Below, in pieces: positions 1 to 8,643 of a stretch of 64,000 bases of DNA. Both the position numbers and the translations under genes were made by a program. The stretch lies in the NCBI RefSeq assembly GCF_900107835.1, contig NZ_FNRG01000014.1, forward strand, positions 1 to 64,000, in the 5' to 3' direction. The notes beneath the pieces were generated by a model. That model saw only the letters and a program-made list of their open reading frames with translations, was not told where the DNA came from and did not search any database. This DNA is from Oribacterium sp. KHPX15 (GTDB lineage: Bacteria; Bacillota; Clostridia; Lachnospirales; Lachnospiraceae). Within the stretch, counting starts at the first letter, position 1. Each line of letters opens with the position of its first letter.

Positions 1-9
1 TATTAGACA

Positions 10-24
10 ATATGTAATGACCTC
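10..24 (+). repeat. Left subterminal inverted repeat of the IS
   Basis: ATATGTAATGACCTC is the exact reverse complement of 1637-1651. It lies about 90 bp upstream of the transposase start. Confidence 0.85.
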
Positions 25-112
25 CTCTTTGTAGCAACGTGGATTTACCTGTATACTAAAGTTGATAAGACAAAGGTAACAGGGATTACCGCATACAAAG
101 GGAGGTCACATA

Positions 113-1231
113 ATGAATAATACCACAGTTTACGTAGGAATGGATGTACACAAGGAAAGTTTTACTCTCTGCGCTTACTTGATTGAAACAGAGAAAGCAT
201 CTTACATAAGGCGCACACCGGCTGATTACAAGGAAGTTCTCAAGTATCTGGAATTTCTTAGAACCATCTACGGAAACGATACTATCTTTATATGCGGTTA
301 TGAAGCCGGATGTCTCGGCTATACTTTATATCATCAGCTAACAGACCGTAACGTTAACTGTGTGATACTTGCACCAACCACTATGCTTGAAACACGTAGT
401 GGTAAAAGAATAAAAACTGATAAGCGTGACGCAGCACTGATCGGTAAATGTCTTGCTCAGCACAACTACAGTCCTGTTCATGTTCCCACTGCTACAGATG
501 AAGAAACAAAAGAGTTTCTTCGAATGAGGGATGATCATAAGCTTGCGCTTAAAAAAGTGAAACAGCAGATTCTTTCATTTTGCCTTCGTCATAACTATCG
601 CTATGATGGAAAAACTCATTGGACAATAGCCCATTTAAATTGGCTTAAATCACTTAAACCTGAGGCTCTATATAAGGAGATCCTCGATGAATACCTGCTG
701 ACCTATAAAACCTTAAGTGACAAGCTTGAACGTTTGGATAAGCGAATAGAAGAACTCGCTTCCAAAGACGAGTACAAGGAGTCTGTGAAAAAACTTTGCT
801 GTTTCATCGGAGTTCAAACTCATACAGCATTATCTGTATTGGTTGAAGTAGGTGATTTCAAACGTTTTGCAACGGCTGACAAGTTTGCTTCATATCTTGG
901 TCTTGTACCAGGCGAAGATTCCAGTGGTGATGAAAAAACAAGGCTTGGGATCACAAAAGCCGGAAATCGTCATGTGAGGCAATTACTCACGGAATCATCA
1001 CAGACATACAGCAGAGGGCAAATTGGTCATAAATCAAAAGCACTTAAAGCACGTCAGGCTGGCAATCTGCCTCAAGTCATTGCATATGCTGATAAAGCTA
1101 ATGAAAGACTGAGACGTAAGTACTACAAAATGGTTCTTGGGAAAAGCAAGAAACACAACGTCGCTAAAACTGCAATAGCAAGAGAACTTGCCTGCTTCAT
1201 GTGGGGCATGATGACTGATAAAATAGCATGA
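113..1231 (+). CDS. IS110/IS1111-family transposase, DEDD type
   Basis: This 372-residue protein is a full-length recombinase that moves the element through a circular intermediate guided by an element-encoded RNA. The N-terminal RuvC-like domain shows the DEDD residues D11 (GMDVHK), E64 (GYEAG), D103 and D106 (KTDKRDA). The C-terminal Transposase_20 domain (about residues 230-330) holds the conserved serine region PGEDSSGDEKTRLG (S270/S271), followed by GNRHVRQLL. GGAGGT at 101-106 gives a good ribosome site for the ATG. No frameshift or stop is seen, so the element is probably still active. The RNA-guided mechanism is known from the family; activity here is inferred. Confidence 0.95.
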   Translation: MNNTTVYVGMDVHKESFTLCAYLIETEKASYIRRTPADYKEVLKYLEFLRTIYGNDTIFICGYEAGCLGYTLYHQLTDRNVNCVILAPTTMLETRSGKRIKTDKRDAALIGKCLAQHNYSPVHVPTATDEETKEFLRMRDDHKLALKKVKQQILSFCLRHNYRYDGKTHWTIAHLNWLKSLKPEALYKEILDEYLLTYKTLSDKLERLDKRIEELASKDEYKESVKKLCCFIGVQTHTALSVLVEVGDFKRFATADKFASYLGLVPGEDSSGDEKTRLGITKAGNRHVRQLLTESSQTYSRGQIGHKSKALKARQAGNLPQVIAYADKANERLRRKYYKMVLGKSKKHNVAKTAIARELACFMWGMMTDKIA

Positions 1232-1257
1232 TCTGGTATAACATCATGTCTCCGATA

Positions 1258-1365
1258 TCAAGGCCAAGCCGCCGAGGGCGGTGCTTCGCAGCCTTGACAT
1301 CTTCACCCTGCTGTTATAGTGGGTGGTTAAGCAGATGTAAGATGGCTTGTGCCATTTACATCTGC
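1258..1365 (+). other. Two strong hairpins downstream of the transposase
   Basis: Hairpin 1 (1258-1297) closes with TCAAGGC/GCCTTGA around a GC-rich inner stem. Hairpin 2 (1331-1365) has perfect 10-bp arms, GCAGATGTAA and TTACATCTGC, with a further ATGGC/GCCAT stem inside. No U-tract follows either of them. They may stabilise the transposase mRNA 3' end or form the 5' part of the element's non-coding RNA. Confidence 0.5.
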
Positions 1366-1389
1366 CCATTAACAAGCAACAACTGAAGA

Positions 1390-1580
1390 CATCTTGAAAG
1401 GGCTTCGGCCATTTCAAGGTTCGAGCTATCTACGAGTAAACTATGTCGGCACAGAGCAATCTGTGATCCACGCTATTAGACGGTAGAGCTCACGGCGGAC
1501 CATTGACCTGTCGGTAACCAATCCACGTATATCAGAGTGGCCAATGCCGGGAACTGATACCCCGAGGCTCTTTCAAGATG
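1390..1580 (+). ncRNA. Candidate seek/bridge RNA of the IS1111-type element
   Basis: A 191-nt domain is closed by a perfect 11-bp helix, CATCTTGAAAG (1390-1400) with CTTTCAAGATG (1570-1580). Inside is a UUCG-capped hairpin (1393-1418). Next comes an arm closed by GAGCT..CTAC with GTAGAGCTC (about 1423-1490) and capped by CACAG/CTGTG. A second arm is closed by CGG..CATTG with CAATGCCG. The first arm's internal loop carries GTAAACT (1436-1442, complementary to the right flank 1653-1659) and TATTAGAC (1474-1481, identical to the left edge 1-8). Guides on the two strands of an internal loop are the known layout of IS110-family guide RNAs. The RNA's ends and its promoter were not determined. Confidence 0.6.
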
Positions 1581-1636
1581 CCTTCAGATACAATTAAATA
1601 AGTTTGTGGTGATTCCTGTCATTTTTCGCTTGACAA

Positions 1637-1651
1637 GAGGTCATTACATAT
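1637..1651 (-). repeat. Right subterminal inverted repeat of the IS
   Basis: GAGGTCATTACATAT is the exact reverse complement of 10-24. It marks the right end of the element, about 3 bp inside the presumed junction. Confidence 0.85.
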
Positions 1652-1727
1652 CAGTTTACCTCATACTGAACTGTTACTACTGAGGATAAAAAAACTAGAA
1701 ATTATTGAGGAAAACACTTGATTAAAC

Positions 1728-1840
1728 GGAGCCAATTAGATTGACATCTGTGTGTCATCTATAAACAACTGAAAACACTCGTTTGTAGATGAGTAGAGTG
1801 AATTCAAAGAGCCAGATAGATGTGCATCTATGTGTCAGAT
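1728..1840 (+). repeat. Two imperfect direct repeats upstream of the lipoprotein gene
   Basis: Two related segments of roughly 33 bp lie about 80 bp apart (about 1728-1762 and 1809-1841). Each begins with GAGCCA and contains ACATCTGTGTGTCA-like sequence. They lie between the IS right end and the gene at 1885. They could be paired protein-binding sites or upstream promoter repeats; no function is assigned. Confidence 0.4.
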
Positions 1841-1884
1841 ATTAAGGCTCAAAAACAGCGTTAATAGAAGAGAGGAGAAATATT

Positions 1885-3069
1885 ATGAGAAAGAAAGCAG
1901 CATTGGCAATGGCATTTTGTGTTTTTGCCTTTGGAATGGTCGGATGTCAGAAGCCGGCAACAAATGTTAATACAACTGAGGCTACAACGGCAGCAGTGGA
2001 AGAATCTACTACGGCAGCTCCCCAGGAAACTGAAGAGACTTCTCAAGAAACCACAGAAGCTGCGAAGGAAGAGGAAACAACTGCTTCGGAGCCTGATTAT
2101 CCGACATTGCCCCTTCCGGAATATCATTACAACGGTCCTGAGGACTGGGCAGAGTATGCAGACGGAGTAAGCCATTTTCTTGTTGAAAACAGTTTTGGAG
2201 ACGTAGCACCGGATTTAACCATATGCGTTCCTATCGTTCTAAAAGCTGATGACAGCGATCCTAAAGACGTGAAGTTATGGGGTGAATTCTATGTAGAAGG
2301 TTTCAACCTTGTAAAGACTTCCCTTCTGAATGTAAATGGAGGGTCCTTCGGAGGCGTTGTGCATCTTGATACAACAAAAGGAGATCCCATAGTTACAGAT
2401 TTCGATTTTCTTCAGGATGGTGCCGGATTTGAGGCTTCTTTGGATGAACTTTTCGGTAAAGAAGGTCTGAAGGATGCATATCTTGAAGCCTCAAATGAAC
2501 GTGACAAGTATCTGGCAGAAGCATTGGCAAACTATATCAACACTAACGGGCTGTATATCACCCAGTATCAGGAGTACGGATGGGCACCGGTTCCGGTTCT
2601 TAACGCACCTCCGACAAAGGATGAAGATCAGATCGTTGATTACGAAGGAAGCTACGATTATACAGCAAAGTACGATATGCGTGAAATCTGCTCCTATGAA
2701 ACCGGTGAGTCGGATATGTTCTGTAATGTTGACAGCAAGGAATGGAATGAATTCCTGATCGTAGTTTATAAAGCGGAGAGTAAAGACATTGACAGTGCCA
2801 TAACAGAGCTTCGAGCCGGCCTTGCAGACGAGAATGCAGAGCTTAAGAGAACAGATGGAGTAACATTTTTGGATATTGAAGGCTGTACCACACTTATAAG
2901 CGAGGGACCTTATAAAGAAGGTGATGCGGTTTATGTGAACTATTTTGTTCCGAGAGGAGATGATCTCCTTGTATTAAAGATCTCATCTACATACAGTGAA
3001 GATGAAAAAATCCAGATGTCTACAGATGCTATCATCGAGGACTTCCTTGGAAATATGGAGCTAAAGTGA
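1885..3069 (+). CDS. Secreted lipoprotein of unknown function
   Basis: This 394-residue protein starts with a basic N terminus, a hydrophobic segment and a lipobox ending at cysteine 21 (GMVGC), so it should be a lipid-anchored extracellular protein. Residues about 28-72 form a Thr/Glu/Ala-rich linker typical of cell-surface tethers. The remainder is a soluble domain I do not recognise; it has a short repeated theme of aromatic and acidic residues. GAGGAGA precedes the ATG by 7 bases. It stands alone between the IS and a strong terminator at 3100-3159. The upstream region contains paired repeats, so it may have its own regulator. Confidence 0.75.
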   Translation: MRKKAALAMAFCVFAFGMVGCQKPATNVNTTEATTAAVEESTTAAPQETEETSQETTEAAKEEETTASEPDYPTLPLPEYHYNGPEDWAEYADGVSHFLVENSFGDVAPDLTICVPIVLKADDSDPKDVKLWGEFYVEGFNLVKTSLLNVNGGSFGGVVHLDTTKGDPIVTDFDFLQDGAGFEASLDELFGKEGLKDAYLEASNERDKYLAEALANYINTNGLYITQYQEYGWAPVPVLNAPPTKDEDQIVDYEGSYDYTAKYDMREICSYETGESDMFCNVDSKEWNEFLIVVYKAESKDIDSAITELRAGLADENAELKRTDGVTFLDIEGCTTLISEGPYKEGDAVYVNYFVPRGDDLLVLKISSTYSEDEKIQMSTDAIIEDFLGNMELK

Positions 3070-3099
3070 TATAAAACTGTACTGCAAATCAAGATATAC

Positions 3100-3159
3100 C
3101 CCCTTCCGGATAGACAGGCTAAACTACAAAAAGCTTGCTGCCCGGAAGGGGCATTTTTC
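3100..3159 (+). terminator. Rho-independent terminator after the lipoprotein gene
   Basis: CCCCTTCCGG (3100-3109) pairs with CCGGAAGGGG (3142-3151), followed by CATTTTTCTT. It separates the lipoprotein gene from the cobalamin genes. Confidence 0.8.
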
Positions 3160-3277
3160 TTGAAGACCGTCACTTCCGGTTTTGATAAAGCTGCCGCAAT
3201 GGTGTGTAGGGGTTTTTTTGCGGGCCGGATTAGGATAAAATTATAAAATATGAATGATTTGGTTCACGGAGGGTGAA

Positions 3278-4036
3278 ATGGGAACAGTATATGCTGTGGG
3301 CTTCGGACCCGGAGATGTAAAGTATGAGACATTGGAAGCAAGGGAAGTGCTTTCCGGTGTGGATGTGATAGTCGGGTATAAAACTTATGCGGATATAGTG
3401 AGTAAACAGTATCCTGAAAAGGAATTCGTGGTTTCCGGGATGCATGAGGAAGAGGAACGCTGTAAAAAGGCTCTGGAGCTTGCAGTGTCCGGGAAGAATG
3501 TTGCCGTTATCTCATCAGGTGACGCCGAGGTTTACGGAATGGCGGGGCTTTTGTATGAACTTTCTGAAAAAGAATGTTATTGCGGCGTTCAGGTGAAGAC
3601 TGTACCGGGTCTTTCTGCGGTTCTTAGCGGCGGGGCGATTCTTGGGGCTCCGGTTGGGCATGATTTCTGTGTCATCAGTCTTTCAGATCTTCTGACGCCC
3701 CGGGATACTATAGAAAAAAGGCTCAGAGCAGCAGCGGAAGGGGATTTTGTCATAGTGCTTTATAACCCGGTGAGCCACAAGAGGCTGGAGACTTTTAAGA
3801 AAGCCTGCGGGATACTCTGCGAAGGGATTCCTTCTGACAGAGTCTGCGGATATGTCAGAAACATAGGAAGGGATGGAATGAAAAGCCGGATCTTTTTGCT
3901 GTGCGAACTGGAGAAGCTTGGCGAGGAATCCGAGATTGATATGCTGACTACGGTTTTTATAGGTAATTCGGAAACAAAGATCGTGGAAACACCGGATGGA
4001 TCCAGGATGGTTACTCCCAGGGGATATAAAGGATAA
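3278..4036 (+). CDS. cobJ: Precorrin-3B / cobalt-precorrin-3 C17-methyltransferase
   Basis: This 252-residue tetrapyrrole methylase (CbiH/CobJ) adds the C17 methyl group and contracts the corrin ring, using S-adenosylmethionine in the cytoplasm. Family signatures are the N-terminal VGFGPGD loop, the SSGDAEVYGMAGL motif and VPGLSA. Start: an ATG in frame at 3254 lacks a ribosome site, whereas GGAGGGTGAA directly precedes the ATG at 3278, where the conserved N terminus begins. It is followed after 3 bases by cobK, so the two are probably co-transcribed. It is the first gene of the cobalamin block in the window; no cobalamin riboswitch motif was recognised in the preceding 120 bp. Confidence 0.9.
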   Translation: MGTVYAVGFGPGDVKYETLEAREVLSGVDVIVGYKTYADIVSKQYPEKEFVVSGMHEEEERCKKALELAVSGKNVAVISSGDAEVYGMAGLLYELSEKECYCGVQVKTVPGLSAVLSGGAILGAPVGHDFCVISLSDLLTPRDTIEKRLRAAAEGDFVIVLYNPVSHKRLETFKKACGILCEGIPSDRVCGYVRNIGRDGMKSRIFLLCELEKLGEESEIDMLTTVFIGNSETKIVETPDGSRMVTPRGYKG

Positions 4037-4039
4037 GAA

Positions 4040-4924
4040 ATGCATATATTTTTATTTGGCGGAACTACCGAGGGACGGAAGATAGCGGAGCATATCGCAG
4101 AAGAGAACAGAAAGAGAGAGATTGAGGGGAGAAAAGATTTTCTTGAGACGGAGGTTTTTGTTACTACGGACTACGGAGCAGGTCTTCTTCCAAAGGAAAA
4201 ACATATCACTGTTAATGTAGGAAGATTGAATGCAGAGGAAATGGCTGAGCGTTTTGGAACTGCGAAAAGAGCCTGCAGGTACCCGATCAGGCCAAAAGTC
4301 GGAACAGATAATAATGAACAGATTGTAATTAATGAATATTCAATAGAAGGGGTTATGAGAGAGGTACCGGAAGATAAAGCCGATGGTATTTTAGTGATAG
4401 ATGCGACTCACCCCTATGCTGCCGTAGCGACAGAAAATATTAACAAAGCCTGCAAGGCCTCCGGAGTCAGATGTATCAGGATAAATAGGCCGAATGCAGA
4501 CTCAGGTACGGAAAGTTCTGACTTTCTATATTTCGAAAATATAAAAAATGCCGTACGATGGCTCAACTCAACTTTCAAAAATTTTCCGGAGAAACGAAAG
4601 CATATATTCATAACAACAGGTTCAAAAGAAATTCAGGAATACACTTCAATACCGGATTATGAGGAGTACTGTTATGTAAGAGCATTACCTACATTTGAGG
4701 TTATTGATAAATGCATGAAACTCGGGTTCAGAAGAGACCGGCTGATATTGATGCAGGGTCCCTTCGACGTTGATATGAATCTTGCCCAGCTGAGATATGC
4801 CTCTGCCGGATACATTGTTACAAAGGATTCGGGGAAAATAGGAGGATTTTCCGAGAAGTGCGATGCAGCTATAGAATTGGGAGTAAAGGTTCTTGTTATA
4901 GGACGACCAAAAGATTTTGATTGA
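4040..4924 (+). CDS. cobK: Precorrin-6A / cobalt-precorrin-6A reductase
   Basis: This 294-residue protein of the CobK/CbiJ family reduces the macrocycle of (cobalt-)precorrin-6A with NADPH. It begins with the Rossmann-type loop FLFGGTTEGRKIA. It also has VIDATHPYA and TTGSKEI, typical of the family, and an MQGPF segment near the C terminus. The length is near the usual 250-260 plus a modest charged insertion around residues 20-35 and 60-85. Its start lies 3 bases after the cobJ stop, with AAAGGA as ribosome site inside cobJ. A 126-bp gap without a clear terminator separates it from the next cobalamin gene. Confidence 0.9.
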   Translation: MHIFLFGGTTEGRKIAEHIAEENRKREIEGRKDFLETEVFVTTDYGAGLLPKEKHITVNVGRLNAEEMAERFGTAKRACRYPIRPKVGTDNNEQIVINEYSIEGVMREVPEDKADGILVIDATHPYAAVATENINKACKASGVRCIRINRPNADSGTESSDFLYFENIKNAVRWLNSTFKNFPEKRKHIFITTGSKEIQEYTSIPDYEEYCYVRALPTFEVIDKCMKLGFRRDRLILMQGPFDVDMNLAQLRYASAGYIVTKDSGKIGGFSEKCDAAIELGVKVLVIGRPKDFD

Positions 4925-5050
4925 GTCGAGTTATTGACTTGATGACAGTGCATGATTAATAATTTTTGTACAGTTATGTTTTATTCAAATGTAACTGTAT
5001 AAAATTCAATTTAAAAAGAAAGATTAAGTATCGTTTGCGAGGTTAAAAAT

Positions 5051-6373
5051 ATGAGAATTGTAAACTTAATCGGTGTTGGTCCGGGAAGTCCGGAGATGAT
5101 GACAACTCAGGCAATTAAGGCAATAAAAGAGTCTGAGGTTCTGATGGGTGCGGCGAGAGCCCTTAAGACAGCAAAAGACGCGGTTCCTGAGCTGGATATA
5201 GAAATCTGTGAGGCTGTAAAAACAGATGATATGGTGGCTTACATAAAGGGCCATCCTGAGAAGAAGGTGATCTCCTGCGTATTTACGGGAGATACCAGCG
5301 TTTACAGCGGTGCCATACCACTGAAGAAAGCATTGGAACAAAATATGGGACCGGACGGTGGTGATGACTCAGAGGATGAGGACAGAGCCGAGAACTTTGA
5401 GATCCGAAACTATGCCGGAGTTTCCAGCATCCAGTATTTCCTTAGTAAACGCTCTGTAAGTATGGCCAATGTTAAGCTGGTAAGTCTTCACGGACGCTAT
5501 AAGGACATGATTCCGCTGATCCGTGAAAACAAGTACGTGTGTGCTCTTCTGGGCAGCGAAGATACAGTTTCAAAGATTTCTGAGGAGCTTGCACAATTTG
5601 GTTTTGGTTCAGTGAAAATCATTGTCGGAGAGAGGCTGAGCTATCCTGATGAGTGCTTTACCGTTGGAAAGCCCAGAGACATGAAGGGTAAGATGTTTGA
5701 TCGTCTTGCCATCGCACTTTTCGAAAATGACAATGCAGAGACCCCGGTACGTTCCTACGGCATCGGAGACGAGCATTTTGAAAGAGCTGAAGCTGTGCCT
5801 ATCACTAAACGTGATGTAAGGGCTCTGAGCCTTTGCCGACTGGCCATAAAAGAGGACAGCATCATTTACGATATCGGTGCGGGTTCCGGTTCAATGTCTA
5901 TCGAGGCGGGTCTTGCCTGTCCCGAAGGAAAGGTCATCGCGGTGGAGATGAATCAGGAAGCCATCGATACCATCGAAAGAAACAGATATCAGTTCAAGGT
6001 GGATAACATCCGCATAATTCGTGGAAAAGCACCCGAATGCTTTGAAGAGTTTGAGATGCAGAAGCCCGGAGAGAGAAAAAATGTTGCGGATGAGGGAGTG
6101 CTGCCTATTCCGGACCGAGTATTCATTGGCGGAAGCAAGGGAAATCTTCAGAAGATCATAGACTGGGCTGTCAGGGTTAATCCGGATGTAGTCATTGTCA
6201 TAAATACGGTTACCCTTGAATCGGTTGCAGAGGTTCTGGAGGTTGAGAGAAGACTTACGGATTATAACTTTGAGATGGTGGAGATTCAGTCAACCGGTCT
6301 TGAAAGACGCGGAAGCTATCACATGCACAGGGCGGAAAATCCCATAACTATTACAAGAATTTCCAGGAGATGA
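5051..6373 (+). CDS. cobL: CbiE-CbiT fusion: precorrin-6Y C5,15-methyltransferase (decarboxylating)
   Basis: This 440-residue two-domain enzyme performs C5 and C15 methylation and decarboxylation of the acetate side chain of (cobalt-)precorrin-7/6Y. Residues 1-215 are a tetrapyrrole methylase (CbiE: IGVGPGSPEMMT, FTGDTSVYSG, LHGRY). Residues about 250-440 are a Rossmann methyltransferase (CbiT: YDIGAGSGSMSIEAG, FIGGSKG). The fusion corresponds to CobL of aerobic producers and is also common in Clostridia. A charged insertion (about residues 100-115) expands the CbiE half. The stop codon overlaps the start of the ABC transporter gene by 4 bases, so translation is likely coupled. Confidence 0.92.
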   Translation: MRIVNLIGVGPGSPEMMTTQAIKAIKESEVLMGAARALKTAKDAVPELDIEICEAVKTDDMVAYIKGHPEKKVISCVFTGDTSVYSGAIPLKKALEQNMGPDGGDDSEDEDRAENFEIRNYAGVSSIQYFLSKRSVSMANVKLVSLHGRYKDMIPLIRENKYVCALLGSEDTVSKISEELAQFGFGSVKIIVGERLSYPDECFTVGKPRDMKGKMFDRLAIALFENDNAETPVRSYGIGDEHFERAEAVPITKRDVRALSLCRLAIKEDSIIYDIGAGSGSMSIEAGLACPEGKVIAVEMNQEAIDTIERNRYQFKVDNIRIIRGKAPECFEEFEMQKPGERKNVADEGVLPIPDRVFIGGSKGNLQKIIDWAVRVNPDVVIVINTVTLESVAEVLEVERRLTDYNFEMVEIQSTGLERRGSYHMHRAENPITITRISRR

Positions 6374-8643
6374 AAATTTTGAAATATCCGATACGTTTTT
6401 TGATGACAATTGTTTTACTGATGACATGTGTGTTTACAGTAAGCTCATTTGCAGCGGATTGGCACGATTATAACGGAAAAAAGATCGGGGTACTCACCGG
6501 AACCCTGATGGAGGACGTGGCAAAAGAGTTTTTTCCTGACAGTGAGTATGTTTATATCGACAGTTATCCGGACTGCGCTGTAGCACTTCTTTCAGGTAAG
6601 ATAGATGCATTTCTTGCGGATGAGCCGAATGTAAAGACCATGCATTTTGAAGATCCGGATATTGACTATATTCATGAAAGTATTAAGGAACAGGATGTAA
6701 GTTTTGCCTTCAGAAAAGACGATCCGGAAAGCGAAAAGCTTTGTGAGGAGTTCAATGAGTACCTTAGGAAGATAAGAAGTAACGGCATCCTCCAGCTTAT
6801 GGATGATATCTGGATGGGTGTTGATGAGTACAGGAAAACTGTTGACATGTCAGTCCTTACCGGAAAAAACGGAACTGTCAAGGTGGTAACCACCGCTACA
6901 GACATGCCCTGGTCCTATATAAAAGACGGGAAAAATGTGGGTTATGATATAGACCTTCTTGCGCATTTCTGTATGGACAGAGGCTATGCTCTTGAAATCC
7001 AGGATGTGAGCTTTGCCGCGCGTATTCCCGATCTTCAATCCGGAAGAGGCGATATTACAACAGGAATGAATGTAACCCCTGAGCGAAAGGAAGAGGTACT
7101 TTTCTGTGATGCTACATATGAAAACGGGATTGTACTTGCGGTTCCGGCTGCAGATCTAAAAGGCATCGATCAGGAGAAAAAGATCACTTCCGGAGATAAG
7201 GAGCCGGAGTTCAAAACCTTTGATGAACTTAAGGGCAGAACTATCTCTATGATCACAGGAGCTCCCTTTGAAAATATGATCCTTTCAAAGGTATCAGATG
7301 TCAAGGAGTTCACCTATTTCACCACCATGCCGGATATGATGCTTGCCATCAGAACCGGAAAGACTGATGCCGGACTTATGAACAATGCTGTTGCGGAGCT
7401 TGCTGCCAATAAGGATCCGGACCTCTGTGTTTTCCCTCAGTCTCTTGGTGATACTGCTTTCGGACTGGGTTTTAAAAAGGGAGACGAGAGGCGTGATGTA
7501 TGGCAGGAGGCATTTGACCGGATCCCCGCAGAAACCAAGGAAGCTCTTTGGAAAAAGTGGACCGGAGCGGATGACAGCATCAAAACTATTCCGGAGCAGG
7601 ACTGGCCCGGCAGTAACGGCACGGTTAATGCAGCCTGCTGTGATGCCCTGGAGCCTATGAGCTACATGGGAGAGGGAGGCAAATGTCTCGGTTTTGACAT
7701 TGAAACCATACTCCTTATTGCGAAGGAACTGGATGTTCATGTGAATTTTATCCCCATGGATTTTGCAGCCGTGCTTTCATCCCTCGAAGCCGAAAAGGCG
7801 GATGTCATCTGCGGTTCGATAGTTACTACGGCTGAGCGCAAGGAAAAAATGGATTTCCTGGAGTATGCTCCTGCATCATTTGTTTTTATTGTGCGCACCG
7901 CAACCCATGAAGCAGCCGGTACATCTTTCGTTGACAGAATTAAAGCAAGCTTCGAAAAGACCTTTATAAGAGAGAATCGTTATGAGCTTTTCCTTTCCGG
8001 AATCATGACAACCATCGTGATAACGGTTCTTTCAATCATCTTCGGAACAGCTTTCGGATTTTTTATATTCATGGGGACCAGAAATGGAAACAAGGCGGCT
8101 AATGCCTTTGCAAGGGTATTTGTGTGGCTCATACAGGGAATGCCTGTAGTAGTTCTTTTGATGATCCTTTACTATATTATTTTCGCAAAAATGAAGATAA
8201 CCGGTACTGTTGTGGCGGTAATAGCCTTTACATTTGTGTTTGGCTCCGGGGTTTTCGGAATGCTGAAAATGGGCGTCGGGGCTGTGGACAAGGGCCAGAC
8301 AGAGGCTGCCCTTTCCTTAGGCTACAGCGATATCAAATCCTTTTTCAGGATCATATTCCCTCAGGCGGTACCGCACTTCCTGCCTACCTATAAGGGCGAG
8401 GTGGTGGCTCTTGTAAAGTCAACTGCCATTGTCGGATACATCGCGGTTCAGGATCTGACAAAGATGGGAGACATAATAAGAGGCCGCACTTATGAAGCAT
8501 TTTTCCCGCTTATTGCGGTGGCCGTTATATATTTCATTCTTGGGGCTATGCTTACATTCCTGGTGGATAAGATAGAGATAAACATTAACCCGAAACGCCG
8601 TAACAGAGAAGACATACTTAAGGGGGTGCGTACTGATGATTGA
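6370..8643 (+). CDS. Amino-acid-type ABC transporter: solute-binding domains fused to permease
   Basis: This 757-residue protein joins import functions usually made as separate chains. After a signal/anchor segment (residues about 8-28) come a partial solute-binding unit (30-155), a complete SBP_bac_3-like domain (about 165-405, with 'TATDMPWSYIKDGKNVGYDIDLL') and a third binding segment (about 410-510, 'GFDIETILLIAKELDV'). A HisM/GlnP-type permease then follows from about 540 to 745, with several membrane helices and the EAA-type loop 'EAALSLGYSDIKSFFRIIFPQA'. It overlaps cobL by 4 bases and the ATPase gene by 8, so it belongs to the cobalamin transcript. The substrate is unknown; polar amino acids are the family norm. 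Confidence 0.85.
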   Translation: MKILKYPIRFLMTIVLLMTCVFTVSSFAADWHDYNGKKIGVLTGTLMEDVAKEFFPDSEYVYIDSYPDCAVALLSGKIDAFLADEPNVKTMHFEDPDIDYIHESIKEQDVSFAFRKDDPESEKLCEEFNEYLRKIRSNGILQLMDDIWMGVDEYRKTVDMSVLTGKNGTVKVVTTATDMPWSYIKDGKNVGYDIDLLAHFCMDRGYALEIQDVSFAARIPDLQSGRGDITTGMNVTPERKEEVLFCDATYENGIVLAVPAADLKGIDQEKKITSGDKEPEFKTFDELKGRTISMITGAPFENMILSKVSDVKEFTYFTTMPDMMLAIRTGKTDAGLMNNAVAELAANKDPDLCVFPQSLGDTAFGLGFKKGDERRDVWQEAFDRIPAETKEALWKKWTGADDSIKTIPEQDWPGSNGTVNAACCDALEPMSYMGEGGKCLGFDIETILLIAKELDVHVNFIPMDFAAVLSSLEAEKADVICGSIVTTAERKEKMDFLEYAPASFVFIVRTATHEAAGTSFVDRIKASFEKTFIRENRYELFLSGIMTTIVITVLSIIFGTAFGFFIFMGTRNGNKAANAFARVFVWLIQGMPVVVLLMILYYIIFAKMKITGTVVAVIAFTFVFGSGVFGMLKMGVGAVDKGQTEAALSLGYSDIKSFFRIIFPQAVPHFLPTYKGEVVALVKSTAIVGYIAVQDLTKMGDIIRGRTYEAFFPLIAVAVIYFILGAMLTFLVDKIEININPKRRNREDILKGVRTDD

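Larger units (their letters stand above)
3..1654 (+). mobile_element. IS110-family insertion sequence, IS1111 type
   Basis: An intact DEDD transposase is followed by about 400 bp of structured non-coding DNA. The element is bracketed by a perfect 15-bp inverted repeat at 10-24 and 1637-1651. Subterminal repeats, and non-coding RNA downstream of the transposase, are the known hallmarks of the IS1111 branch, whereas classic IS110 elements carry the RNA upstream and lack such repeats. The exact ends are inferred from the few bases of extension usual outside the repeats. No target duplication is visible, as expected for this family. The left end sits at the window edge, so it is the less certain one. 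Confidence 0.8.

Noticed and set aside
1861-2175. Minus-strand reading frames opposite the lipoprotein linker
   Set aside because: They are shadows of the Thr/Glu-rich repeated codons and lack start signals.
3160-3278. Cobalamin riboswitch before cobJ
   Set aside because: I looked for the conserved B12-box and core elements here and before cobS and cbiA-cobT and did not recognise them. A covariance search could still find a divergent one.
4925-5050. Small RNA or gene between cobK and cbiET
   Set aside because: Only an AT-rich stretch without an open frame, hairpin or clear promoter.
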